A DNA stretch of 64,000 bases, taken from the NCBI RefSeq assembly GCF_000346465.2, contig NC_034009.1:16352672-16416671 (forward strand), in the 5' to 3' direction. Below are positions 1-9,817 of the stretch, in pieces (within the stretch, counting starts at the first letter, position 1; every line of letters starts with the position of its first letter). A program made the position numbers and the translations under genes. The stretch is from Prunus persica. Taxonomy: Eukaryota > Streptophyta > Magnoliopsida > Rosales > Rosaceae. The notes below the pieces were generated by a model. It worked only from the letters and a program-made list of their open reading frames with translations. It searched no databases and was not told the DNA's origin.

Positions 1-991
1 CTGAAAACCCACGTCGGTGTTGAGAAATTAAAGACGTGGGTAATTATATAAACCGACTTACATATTAAAATAACGTCGTTTAAAGCGTAAACCATGTCGT
101 ATGTTTTACTGTACGACGTAAAATATGTATTCCACGACCCGAACACCGTCGTTAAAAATTAATACCCTAAACCCATAAAACTAAATTATACAATTTAAAA
201 AATTAAGTTTATAAAAGGTTTTATGGTTTTAAAGCCTAACATATACCCTAGACTACCCAAAAATTATACTTTAAAAATAAACCCCAATAAATAACAACCC
301 TAATCTCTAAACCCTAGACTCTAAACCCTAAACCATAAAACTAGAAGTGATTTTATGACTCATCAAAACAATTTTGTTTTGGATGGTCATTTTAAATTTT
401 TATTATTCAAAATGAATTTTTTCAAGGTTTATGTGGAAGAAAATATATCAATGACTTCATAGGAGTTGACTTTTCAATTTTCTGATTTATTTTATATTTA
501 TTTTGAATATTTTGATATAAAAATAATAAAATATTCTTACCACAACAAGAAACCACGTCGTGGTTAATAAATTGTAGACGTTGTAAATTGTAATAGACTA
601 CTAAGTCGTTAAAATGACGTCGTTAAAATGAGAAACCATGGCGGCTATTTAACTATACGACGTAAAATATATATTTTACGACTTAACCGCAGTCGTTACA
701 TAAACGTCGTCGATTATACCCTGAACCCTTAAGAAATTGAAGATATTGTAAACCATTAACGACTCAATTGTTCAAAGAACGTCGTCTAACTATTTTTTTA
801 CGTCGTATTTGTTTAAAACACGCAACAACAAAATACGACGGTTATTGACTTTATTAGGTCGTTGGAAAAGTATTACATGTCGGTTAAGCAATTTGTATGT
901 TTGTTTTTTTTTTAATTTAAGAAAACCTCAACAAATTTTTACATTACATATTATAGAGAAAATTGGTACATTATACATAAATATCAAGTGT

Positions 992-3900
992 TCAATAATT
1001 GCCCTGTTTAATAATTTGGAAAACAAACTCTGCCCATTCATTCCGGACTTCATCAATGGCTTCTTGGGGGTATGAAGCTTCCTGGTTTCCCTTGGCATAC
1101 TGCATAAACAATGACTATTAGGGTTTATAAATAAAAAGAAATTCAATCACAGACGACGATATTTTTCATAACCGACGTAGTATATCCATTCAACGACGTT
1201 AATTTTACACGACCGTCGTTGATAATACAAAAAACGACGTGAAATGTATGAAGGTAATTTCTTCTTACCTTATTCTCAAACCCCAAGGAAGGATCCATGA
1301 TGATGTCCCTCATGAAGCGCATTACATAATACCCGCATTCGACATTGCTGGGTTGCTTTGGTGTGCCTGAGAGAGTTTTCCAAATTACATTTTTACGTCC
1401 TGCTCGGGCTATGTGGGTATTATATATTTTTAAAGCACTGTTCACGATGTTTTTGGCCTCTTCATCGACCACACGATTTCCTGGCAGAGGATCCAGAAAA
1501 TAGACGGTTTCTCTCTTTGCTCTTACAATCAGCAAAATCCAATGACGGCTGCACAAAATTAATATAAAAACGACGGTTATTTACAAAAACGACGTATTAT
1601 AGTATTTCACACGACGAAGTAAAGTAGCTAACGACGACATTATATATTTATCACGACGATAAATAAATACCGACGTGGTTAGTAGTTTCAAACGACTAAA
1701 TAAAATAAAACACCGACGTGGTTAGTTTATAAGCTGTCATTTATTGAAAATCTTAAAAACAAAATCCTAAGGAGACTAACCCTGGATTGTAAGGCATCAT
1801 GAAAATCTGTTCACCGTCTGTCTTCTGAAGTCGAGCTGCTACCAGTCGTGATCTTGCAGTTATTGTGCCAGAGTTGGCACTAACTGTACCAGGGTCGATA
1901 AAGCCAACCATACTGCACATATTGGCTTTTTTCAAAACATCGTGTAAGTACCTAAACAAATAAAATAATATAAACAAGTCAGCACACAAAACACGACGGT
2001 TATGTATAAAAAAAACGACGTATTATAATATTTCAAACGACGTACTGAAATAGATGAGGACGTTATAATATATTTATCACGACGGTTGTTAGTTAAGACG
2101 ACGTGGTTAGTTAGTTAAGACGACGCAATATATAAACCAACGAGTTATTATTTTAGAAGTACAAACCTCATATATACAGCCAATACAGTAGCTCCAATTT
2201 CTTCCATGCCTGCAAATTGTGTAATATCTTCAGGCAGGAGGAAGGTATCGCGCTCACCACCAAACACCTCCTTATCAATTGTAAATTGGACTGTCTTATC
2301 CTCAGGCAGGAGTGTCGTTTCCACAAAACGACAAAGGGTTTTTAAAGAAGATGGCGCCTCCATTTTTGAATAAGCACCAACTTCAATAACCTGTTTAAAG
2401 AAATAAAAAAAATGACGTGGTAATTCAATAAAGACGACGGTTTAAGGAATAAAACGTCGTTTTAAAAGTATTTAAACGACGGTGAAAAAATTGTCGTGGT
2501 AATTTAATAAAGACGACGGTTTTATGAATAAAGAGTCGTCTGAAACCATTTAAACGACGGTGAAAAAACCGTCGTTTAAATATTTTATTACGTCTTAAAA
2601 AAATTCCGCCGTCTAAGTTGTAAACAAACGACGGATTAAATAAAAATATCGACGTCTGAAATTTTGAAAAACAAATAAAAAAGTTATGTTAACATACCTT
2701 GTCGTCATGCTTTTCTTCATCTTCTTTCTCCTTTTCTTCTTCCTTCTCTTCATCTCTTTTTTCTTCTTCCTTCTCTTCATATCTTTTTTCTTCTTCCTTC
2801 TCTTCATCTCTCTTTTCTTCTTCCTTCTCTTCATCTGGCTGATGTTTCCCCATTTTGGCAGTATCATCCTCCAAATGTAGGGATCTCACATCACCTCCAG
2901 AGCAGCTAGCTTTGTCAGACATTGGATTTTTGGGGCTTTGGATAATTCTTGGTTTAAGCATGCTTGGATCAAAATTGGGAATTAATTGGGAAAGCTGACT
3001 CAGGAAATGCTCCCTCTCAGCCTCTACCAATTGTTTTGTCCTAGCCTCCATCCTTAAGGCCTCTTCCCTTGCCTTAGCCTCCATCTTTTTAGTCTCTTCT
3101 TGAAGGAGAACTCTTAAACTCTCCTTCAAACGGTCGTCAAAGCTCACCCTCTGTGGTTTGGGCAAATTGAAATATTGCCTTGGGGAAACACCAGCACCAA
3201 CTCCCCTCACCCTGCCTGGATGCTCGGGGCCCAAAGCCATGGTCAGCACATCATTGCTGCCATCTACTCTGACTTTGCCTTCCGAGGACTTGTTTCTGCA
3301 TTTCATCCTAAAACAAGATAAACAAAAAACACACGACGGTTATTTATGTACNNNNNNNNNNNNNNNNNNNNNNNNNNNNNNNNNNNNNNNNNNNNNNNNN
3401 NNNNNNNNNNNNNNNNNNNNNNNNNNNNNNNNNNNNNNNNNNNNNNNNNNNNNNNNNNNNNNNNNNNNNNNNNNNNNNNNNNNNNNNNNNNNNNNNNNNN
3501 NNNNNNNNNNNNNNNNNNNNNNNNNNNNNNNNNNNNNNNNNNNNNNNNNNNNNNNNNNNNNNNNNNNNNNNNNNNNNNNNNNNNNNNNNNNNNNNNNNNN
3601 NNNNNNNNNNNNNNNNNNNNNNNNNNNNNNNNNNNNNNNNNNNNNNNNNNNNNNNNNNNNNNNNNNNNNNNNNNNNNNNNNNNNNNNNNNNNNNNNNNNN
3701 NNNNNNNNNNNNNNNNNNNNNNNNNNNNNNNNNNNNNNNNNNNNNNNNNNNNNNNNNNNNNNNNNNNNNNNNNNNNNNNNNNNNNNNNNNNNNNNNNNNN
3801 NNNNNNNNNNNNNNNNNNNNNNNNNNNNNNNNNNNNNNNNNNNNNNNNNNNNNNNNNNNNNNNNNNNNNNNNNNNNNNNNNNNNNNNNNNNNNNNNNNNN

Positions 3901-4578
3901 NNNNNNNNNNNNNNNNNNNNNNNNNNNNNNNNNNNNNNNNNNNNNNNNNNNNNNNNNNNNNNNNNNNNNNNNNNNNNNNNNNNNNNNNNNNNNNNNNNAA
4001 GCTACAAAGGCATCCCATGTGCTTTCTCTATGAATTTATATGTTTCAGGGGAGTTGGCTTAATTTCTCCCTGTCATTGTGTATGGAAAGGATATAATGCC
4101 TCGTTAGTGTAGACTTGAAATCCTTCCATTTCTTGGAAGCAGAAGCTAAAACAGAGGTCTTGCCCCCTTGGCCTACGACAAAAGCCATGTCAACTGCTTC
4201 CCAAATCTGCTCCTTTATATCCTTGGGGATTTGGGACCATTTCTTGTCCACAAGTGGGATCCTGGAGCGTGCCAACACACCAATATACGACTGCATCTCA
4301 ATATGTGCTTGGCCAACACCTTTCCCCCTTTTATTGTACTCAACAATTGGCCTCAGTTTCTGAAGCTTTCTCTTCACAACACGAGGCATTGTGCTCATAC
4401 CTCGACCAGTCTTTGAATCATCAGAGATTGTTGTCTGGCTGGTTGGTTCTGTCTCAGCAGATGATGAAGCAAACTTCATCTTCTTCGAAGACTTCATCTC
4501 CTTCGAAGACTTGTCTTGAGGAGCTACCATTCCAAGCTTCTTGGAGCCAGAATCCTTAGTTTGTTGTTGAGAAACCAT
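992..4578 (-). CDS. CACTA accessory gene: Transposase_24-like protein fused to Ulp1-type protease (spliced, gapped)
   Basis: I read one minus-strand gene with exons at 4578-4045 (continuing to 3999), an unsequenced part in the gap, 3307-2698, 2390-2167, 1951-1781, 1548-1269 and 1099-992. Introns have GT donors and AG acceptors (for example donors at 1268, 1780, 2166, 2697 and acceptors at 1549, 1952, 2391, 3308). The stop TGA is at 994-992. The N-terminal part matches the plant transposase Ptta/En/Spm (Transposase_24) type, the middle is a charged coiled coil, and the C-terminal part is a C48/Ulp1 peptidase. In the family such proteins accompany TNPD and are thought to bind element ends or remove SUMO-like modifiers; that role is inferred. 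ATG 4578 is chosen because the reading frame upstream has only a TTG. A frameshift near 4050 beside the gap may be a sequencing error. Confidence 0.72.
1269..1548 (-). CDS. Exon with Ulp1/C48 cysteine-protease catalytic core
   Basis: Translated from the acceptor at 1549, the exon opens with RHWILLIV, continues to YFLDPLPG, and ends with QPSNVECGYYVMRFMRDI. These supply the expected His (in HW), Asp (in LDP) and Gln plus Cys (Q...ECG) of a Ulp1-type SUMO protease in the right order. The exon ends at a GTAAG donor at 1268-1264. The last exon (1099-992) adds about 36 residues including the segment EVRNEWAEF and then stops. The catalytic residues look intact here, although the gene as a whole is interrupted upstream by a gap. 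Ulp1 domains are common passengers in plant CACTA and Mutator-like elements. Confidence 0.8.
2167..2390 (-). CDS. Internal exon of the CACTA accessory gene
   Basis: The exon lies between the acceptor at 2391-2392 and the donor at 2166-2161. It encodes VIEVGAYSKMEAPSSLKTL and later GGERDTFLLPEDITQFAGME and IGATVLAVYMR. Segments like FLLPEDITQF are usual just upstream of the Ulp1 domain in plant CACTA proteins. The following exon (1951-1781) encodes LHDVLKKANMCSMVGFIDPG and joins to the protease exon. No stop interrupts either exon. Confidence 0.6.
2698..3307 (-). CDS. Coiled-coil, Glu/Lys-repeat exon of the CACTA accessory gene
   Basis: This exon begins after the acceptor at 3308-3309 and ends at the donor GTATGTT (2697-2691). 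It encodes GVGAGVSPRQYFN, then a long helical stretch rich in Glu, Lys and Arg (RLKESLRVLLQEETKKMEAK and onward), and ends in about five tandem copies of a DEEKEEEKR-type unit. The DNA underlying that tail (about 2720-2840) is a 27-bp tandem repeat, so its copy number may vary between element copies. Such acidic/basic repeats often form extended coiled coils. A specific function is not known. Confidence 0.65.
3352..3998. other. Assembly gap, 647 N
   Basis: A run of 647 unknown bases. The flanks match copy B at 6664 and 7318, which are 653 bases apart, so this gap seems sized to truth. In copy B the interval holds the intron with CGTCG motifs and the exon coding QWDAFVASRL to PDPKVAEKAKL, so the missing exon of copy A can be predicted. 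Confidence 0.97.
4045..4578 (-). CDS. First coding exon of CACTA accessory gene, Transposase_24-like region
   Basis: The exon starts MVSQQQTKDSGSKK, has a Ser/Lys-rich segment, then a basic region (PRVVKRKLQKLRPIVEYNKR) followed by IGVLARSRIPLVDKKWSQIP and WEAVDMAFVV. The same order is found in plant Ptta/En/Spm transposase proteins. The frame closes at 4045 only because of an extra base near 4050 (GGGGAG against GGGGG in copy B at about 7370). In copy B the frame runs on through KFIEKAQWDAFVASRL. The break lies beside the N run, where other single-base differences cluster, so it may not be real. Copy B preserves the downstream part that is hidden in the gap here. Confidence 0.68.
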   Translation of the reverse strand: MVSQQQTKDSGSKKLGMVAPQDKSSKEMKSSKKMKFASSSAETEPTSQTTISDDSKTGRGMSTMPRVVKRKLQKLRPIVEYNKRGKGVGQAHIEMQSYIGVLARSRIPLVDKKWSQIPKDIKEQIWEAVDMAFVVGQGGKTSVLASASKKWKDFKSTLTRHYILSIHNDREKLSQLP

Positions 4579-5304
4579 TTTAACAGACAAAACTGCAAGT
4601 GAAAATATTTCAGGAAAACATTAAGAACACAAACGACGGTATTAAAAAATACGACGTATGATATGATTTTAGACGACGCAATGAAATAATCTCAGATGTA
4701 ATAAATGTTTAAAACCATTATTTATATAACGTCGTGGTATATATGTTCACACGACGTCAATAGTAATACACCGTCGTGGTAAACTATTATTTATATAACG
4801 TCGTGGTATTTATGTTCATACGACGTCAATAGTAATACACCGTCGTGGTATTAACATTCACACGACGTAAAACAATAAGATATTTTGTCGTCTATATTAG
4901 ATACCAACCCTAGTTTCTTTTTCTTTATATTTTATCAAATAAGGGAAAAACAAAAACCATTGTTCAGCGAAATCAAACCTGCAATTAAACAAGCATATAA
5001 AAAAAGACTATTATTTTAAAAACAACTTTGTCAATTTTCAGACGACGCTAGAACAACTGACGAACCGTCGTGGTCTACCGTCGTCTTATTTAGTTGATGT
5101 AGTTGTCTTCAAAGTTGGAAACTTTCTCTCTTTGTCTGTATATTTTATCAAACTTGGAAAGAAGTAAAATGATTTTGGCCAGAAAAAAGGTAAAAAGATT
5201 TTTCAAACAAAAACGTATGAGCATGCAAAACAATAACCAAAATAGTGAAATGAAGCTTACCTTTTGCGTGCATGAAAGCAGAGAGATGATCGATGTTTAA
5301 GTTC

Positions 5305-5404
5305 NNNNNNNNNNNNNNNNNNNNNNNNNNNNNNNNNNNNNNNNNNNNNNNNNNNNNNNNNNNNNNNNNNNNNNNNNNNNNNNNNNNNNNNNNNNNNNNN
5401 NNNN
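5305..5404. other. Assembly gap, exactly 100 N (unknown size)
   Basis: Exactly 100 N, a conventional placeholder. The flanks match copy B at about 8841 and 9698, so roughly 850 bases are missing, including most of the captured RPN6 fragment. Single-base indels relative to copy B cluster on both sides of the gap (about 5220-5304 and 5405-5580), suggesting poor sequence at contig ends. Confidence 0.95.
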
Positions 5405-5521
5405 CGTAGAGCTTCAGAAGAGAAGATGGGTTTCAAGAATGCGATAAAGATAGAAATGCTTCAGATGGCCTCTAAAGCATGAGCAATGATCAGTAGTTTC
5501 TGGGAGATATGATGAAGACAT
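5405..5521 (-). pseudogene. RPN6: Captured RPN6 (26S proteasome subunit) fragment, copy A, mostly in gap
   Basis: Minus strand from ATG 5521 reads MSSSYLP, the start of plant RPN6 (26S proteasome non-ATPase subunit 11, a PCI-domain lid protein). It then loses frame through several single-base indels and reaches the EAL codons next to the 100-N gap. The better preserved sister fragment is in copy B at 9415-9817. Because the indels are packed beside the gap, some may be sequencing errors. It is a non-functional piece of a host gene carried inside the transposon. Confidence 0.6.
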
Positions 5522-6591
5522 TGTTCAATGCTTGAACTACACAAGTCCTGCAGAAAGATATGTTAAAGAAACTGAAACAACGGCGGTTTTCTGTTCTACC
5601 GTCGTCTTTTCTCGTCGTCTATATTAAGTTAAGATGGCGGTAGATTTATAATTACCGACGTAGATTATTTTGTTAAACGTCGTTAAGTGTACTACAACCG
5701 ACGTGGATTTTAATTTTAAATTATAAATAGAGTTTTTTTTCCCGTATTCTTTCAGTTTTAGTTTTCAATTCCAAAGCGTGATAAATAGATTTTTCTTTCC
5801 CGAGGAAATTTAAAATGAGGGAAATTAATGTTCTAGAATTTGTAAACTAACACGACGCAATATTTGCAAATCTGTGTCATCTGTTAAGATTATGATGTGG
5901 AACAGAGTTCCATCTGGTAAGATTTCGTAACCCTTGGGATCTCAGACAAAACTGATTATGTCGGCGGTGTTCTATATAAACCGTCGTGGTTATTTCAATT
6001 CTTGTCATTAAGTAGATCTACCGACGTAGGATAAGAAAATCAAAGAAAAAAATTGTTAACAAAAATTCTTATTAAGACGACCGTTAAAATTAAAGGTACG
6101 ACGTATAAAATGAATAAATACGACGATAAATTTTATTGTACGATTTAAAGATAACGTCGTAGAACTATACGATAATGACGTCGATATATTTATATTTTCC
6201 GTCGTTGTAAATTAATTTAATACGGCGATATTTTGTATTTTAAAGCCGTGGATTTGTTTGTAATTATACGGCGTCTTATACGAAAACCTCGTCGTGTTAT
6301 TTTATGAGTAAAAAATGCAGTTTTTATTGAAATCGTCGTCTTTACTTTCTACGTCGGTCGATTCATAACTTCTGCCGTTCTTTGTTGGCATTGATTTTAC
6401 ACTGCGGAAATCTGTTTCAAATAGACGTCGGTTGTTTAATTATGTACGTCGTTGTTTTTGAACAGCCATTTGAAACTCCATTTTTTAGTTGTCTAAGGTT
6501 GTATTACACGACGGTGTTTTTAGAACCGTCGTCTTTTTATAAACCACGACGGTGTTCACTTAGACCGTCGTTGTTTTCTGGTCGTCTTTTT

Positions 6592-6608
6592 CACTTTTTG
6601 TAGTAGTG
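6592..6608 (-). other. CACTA terminal sequence, right end of copy A
   Basis: The plus strand ends CACTTTTTGTAGTAGTG; the complement starts CACTACTACAAAAAGTG. It is nearly identical to the terminus at 11496-11512. The next bases, AAA at 6609-6611, would be the 3-bp target duplication if copy A inserted into copy B. Confidence 0.85.
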
Positions 6609-7087
6609 AAACAAAGATATATAAAAAAGTAAGAACAAAAAACACACGACGGTTATTTATATACAAACGACGTATTATATAATTTCAGACGACGCAGTAA
6701 CATATAAATCGACGTTATTATAATTTATCACGACGGTAGTTATACCGACGTGGTTAGTTTTTTTAAACGACGAAATGAATAAACCACCGACGTCTTATGC
6801 TTTATTTACAGATAACAGAGGGATGATTCAATATTCACACCTTTAACGACCTTGTTTAAAATATTTCGACGTAGTAATTTAATACAAACGACGCGAAAAT
6901 GAACCACCGACATCTTATGCTATAATTACAGAAAACAGAGTAGTGATTCCTGATTCAAACCTTTAACGACGTTTTTTAAAAAATTTCGACGTGGTAATAT
7001 CATTCACACAACGCAAAATATAACATAAGACGTAATAAGAATTATTCACAGTTTAATAAAAATTTAAAACAGAGTGAGTAGGCTTAC

Positions 7088-7913
7088 AATTAATTTTGCT
7101 TTCTCTGCCACCTTTGGATCCGGGATGTTACCATGTTTGTCCTGTCTAGCTCTCTTCCATAAGGTAGATCGATCAATTTCTACCCCAGGCATGGTTTCCT
7201 CCAATTGATCCTCCAAATCAGCATATCCTTTTCGAGACAATCGATGATTGTACTCAAGTTTCTCCCTAATCTGTGCATGTTGAGAATGCACAGACTCAAA
7301 ATCTTTGGATAACCTTGAAGCTACAAAGGCATCCCATTGTGCTTTCTCTATGAATTTATATGTTTCAGGGGGTTGGCTTAATCTCTCCCTGTCATTGGTG
7401 TATGGAAGGATATAATGCCTCGTTAGTGTAGACTTGAAATCCTTCTATTTCTTGGCAGTAGAAGCTAACACAGAGTTCTTGCCCCCTTGACCTACCACAA
7501 AAGCAATGTCAACTGCTTCCCAAATCTGCTCCTTTATATCCTTGGGGATTTGAGCCCATTTCATGTCCACAAGTGGAACTCTGGAGCGTGCCAACACACC
7601 AATGTAGGACTGCATCTCACTATGTGCTTGGCCAATTCCTTTCCCCCTTATTGTACTCAACAATTGGCCTGAGTTTCTGAAGTTTTCTCTTCACAACACG
7701 AGGCATTGTGCTCATTCCTCGACCAGACTTTGAATCATCAGAGATTGTTGTCGTGCTGGTTGGTTCTGTCTCAGCAGATGATGAAGCAAACTTCATCTTC
7801 TTCGAAGACTTCATCTTCTTCGAAGACTTCTCTTGAGGAGTTACCATTCCAAGCTCCTTACCTCCATTTTTCTTGGAGCCAGAGTCCTTACTTTGGTCTT
7901 GGTGAGAAACCAT
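7088..7913 (-). pseudogene. Transposase_24-like exon(s) of CACTA copy B
   Basis: ATG 7913 begins MVSHQDQSKDSGSKK. The frame breaks near 7650 by loss of a base relative to copy A (EYNKG then shifts), continues as GKGIGQAHSEMQSYIG, and meets a stop before 7445 (TAG in place of a Trp codon in copy A). Beyond that the sequence still reads FIEKAQWDAFVASRLSKDF, EKLEYNHRLSRKGYADLEDQ, DRSTLWKRARQDKHGNIPDP and PKVAEKAKLI, ending at a GTAAGCC donor (7087-7081). The last motifs are typical of plant En/Spm accessory proteins. The frameshift and stop make this copy non-coding. Confidence 0.72.
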
Positions 7914-9414
7914 TTTTACAGACAAAACTGCAAGTTTTCAGGAAAAGATTAAGAACACAAACGACGGTTATTAATAAAATACGACGTATGATATGATTTT
8001 AAACGACGCAATGAAATAATCTCAGACGTAATAAATGTTTAAAACCAAGGTAATTAAACAACGACAAAATAATATAAAATAAGACGTAATAATAACTTAT
8101 TACGTCGATATTTACCAGACGACGTGATAATTAACTATAAACGACGAAATATTTATATAACGTCGTGGTATTGATGTTTACACGACGTCAATAGTAATAT
8201 ACCGTCGTCTATATAAGGATCCAAAACCCTTCTTTCTTTCTCTGTGAATGTTTGATTGCAGATTTGATTTTTCTGAACCATGGTTTTTGTTTTCTAATTT
8301 GATAAAATACAAGGCCAAGAAAGAAAGTTTTGGAATCTTATATAGACGACGGTATTTTAATATGACGTCGTGATATTAACAATAAGATACTGTCGTCTAT
8401 ATTAGATACCAACCCTACTTTCTTTTTCTTTATATTTTATCAAATTAGGGAAAAACAAAAACCATAGTTCAGAGAAATCAAACCTGCAATTAAACAAGCA
8501 AATAAAAAAAAGACTATAATTTTAAAAACAACTTTGTCAATTTTCAGACGACGCTAGAACGACTGACGCACCGTCGTGGTCTACATATTTAACCACGTAA
8601 ATAAGAAGCTACCGTCGTCTTATTTAGTTGAGGTAGTTGTCTTCAAAGTTGGAAACTTTCCCTCTTTGTCTGTATATTTTATCGAACTTGGAAAGAAGTA
8701 AAATGATTTTGGCCAGAAAAAAGGTAAAAAGATTTTTCAAACAAAAAACGTATGAGCATGCAAAACAGCAACCAAAATAGTGAAAATGAAAGCTTACCTT
8801 TTGCGTGCAATGAAAGCAAGAGGAAGACGATGTTTAAGTTCAGAGACGACAAAGAAGACGAGAGGAAGACGATGAGATACTCTGACAGTGCTCTGACAAG
8901 GAAAAAAGTCTAAAAGTTTTCTCTGGGAGATTGAAATTTTTAATCGGGTTTGGAAACAGCGCATGTGTAAGTCAGGTAGACAAAAAGTTGCTTACATATA
9001 AAACCATTTCAAAAAAATAATACGGCGGTTACATATAACTACGACGTATAAATTACAAAATACGACGGTACATTTAACTTCGGACGTGGTAAATAAATAC
9101 GACAGTAGTGTTGTAGGTACCGTCGTAGTAAACTCAAAAATTAAAGTACATAAGTAATAACTCGCATCATGGTAGATTATTTAACACATCGTTTTTATTA
9201 ATGTACCGACGTGGATTTCTGTAATATACCTCAGTCATACCGACGTTGATTTTACAATTTAAACGGCGGTTTTTTTGTAAGGACCGCCGTTGGTTTTAAA
9301 AATTTATTCTATAAATTTGTCGCTTTCATTCATTTTCGGTTTACATTTAGGGTTCCAAGTTCTTCCTCTCTCAGAGACACTGTCTCTCACGTCTCAAAGA
9401 CAATAATTTGGATG

Positions 9415-9817
9415 TCTTTCTCAAAGAGAAATTGAGCTTACTCGCATCAAATATATGTCCACAAGAAGAAGCTTGTCAACTAGCCTTCTCACTTCCTTGA
9501 TCAAGCCTGATAGGACACTTAGTGCTTCTGAATACTCCTTGCTTTCCATCAAAAGAGATGCAAGCCTGGCCTCCACTCGCTGTCGAAGGAAAGTTCGCTT
9601 CTCAGGGAAATCTGAAGATCAGATGTGCCTGATCCTCTGCTTGATTTTCTTGGCTAAGAAGATTCGTCAGATTTGTGATAGCCTCTTCCTTTATCCGTAG
9701 AGCTTCATAAGAAGAAGATGGGTTTCAAGAATGCGATAAAGAATAGAAATGGCTTCAGATGGCCTCTAAAGCATGAGCAATCGAATCAGTAGTTGCTGGG
9801 AGATATGATGAAGACAT
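9415..9817 (-). pseudogene. RPN6: Captured 5' fragment of RPN6 (26S proteasome non-ATPase subunit 11) inside CACTA
   Basis: On the minus strand from ATG 9817 the frame reads MSSSYLPATTDSIAHALEA. After a small deletion the blocks PSEAISILYRILE, EALRIKEEAITNL, EKRTFLRQRV, VEARLASLLMESKEYSEAL, SGLIKEVRRL, KLLLVDI and SKLNFSLR follow in the order found in plant RPN6. The block between the AED codons and EKRTFLRQ (about 40 residues in the normal protein) is missing, and frameshifts separate several blocks. RPN6 is a lid subunit of the proteasome that clamps lid and base. Here it is a non-functional, exon-like fragment (no intron seen) held in the 5' part of a CACTA element, in the same strand as the element's gene. 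It is a clear case of gene-fragment capture. Confidence 0.85.

Larger units (their letters stand above)
1..6608 (-). mobile_element. CACTA (En/Spm-type) transposon, copy A, left end outside window
   Basis: The right end reads, on the minus strand, CACTACTACAAAAAGTG, a CACTA-type terminus, followed by AGACGACC and further CGTCG motifs. From 1 to 6608 the sequence is saturated with ACGACG/CGTCGT words and carries a minus-strand spliced gene typical of plant CACTA elements (Transposase_24-like part plus Ulp1 protease part). Two runs of N interrupt it. The other terminus is not in the window, so full length is unknown. No TNPD-type (Transposase_21) coding region is visible, so the copy may be non-autonomous, or that gene may lie outside. 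The sequence directly right of 6608 resumes inside a second copy of the same family. Confidence 0.85.

Noticed and set aside
9455..9700. Plus-strand frame of 81 codons in CACTA copy B
   Set aside because: It is the antisense of the RPN6 fragment, which reads well on the minus strand.
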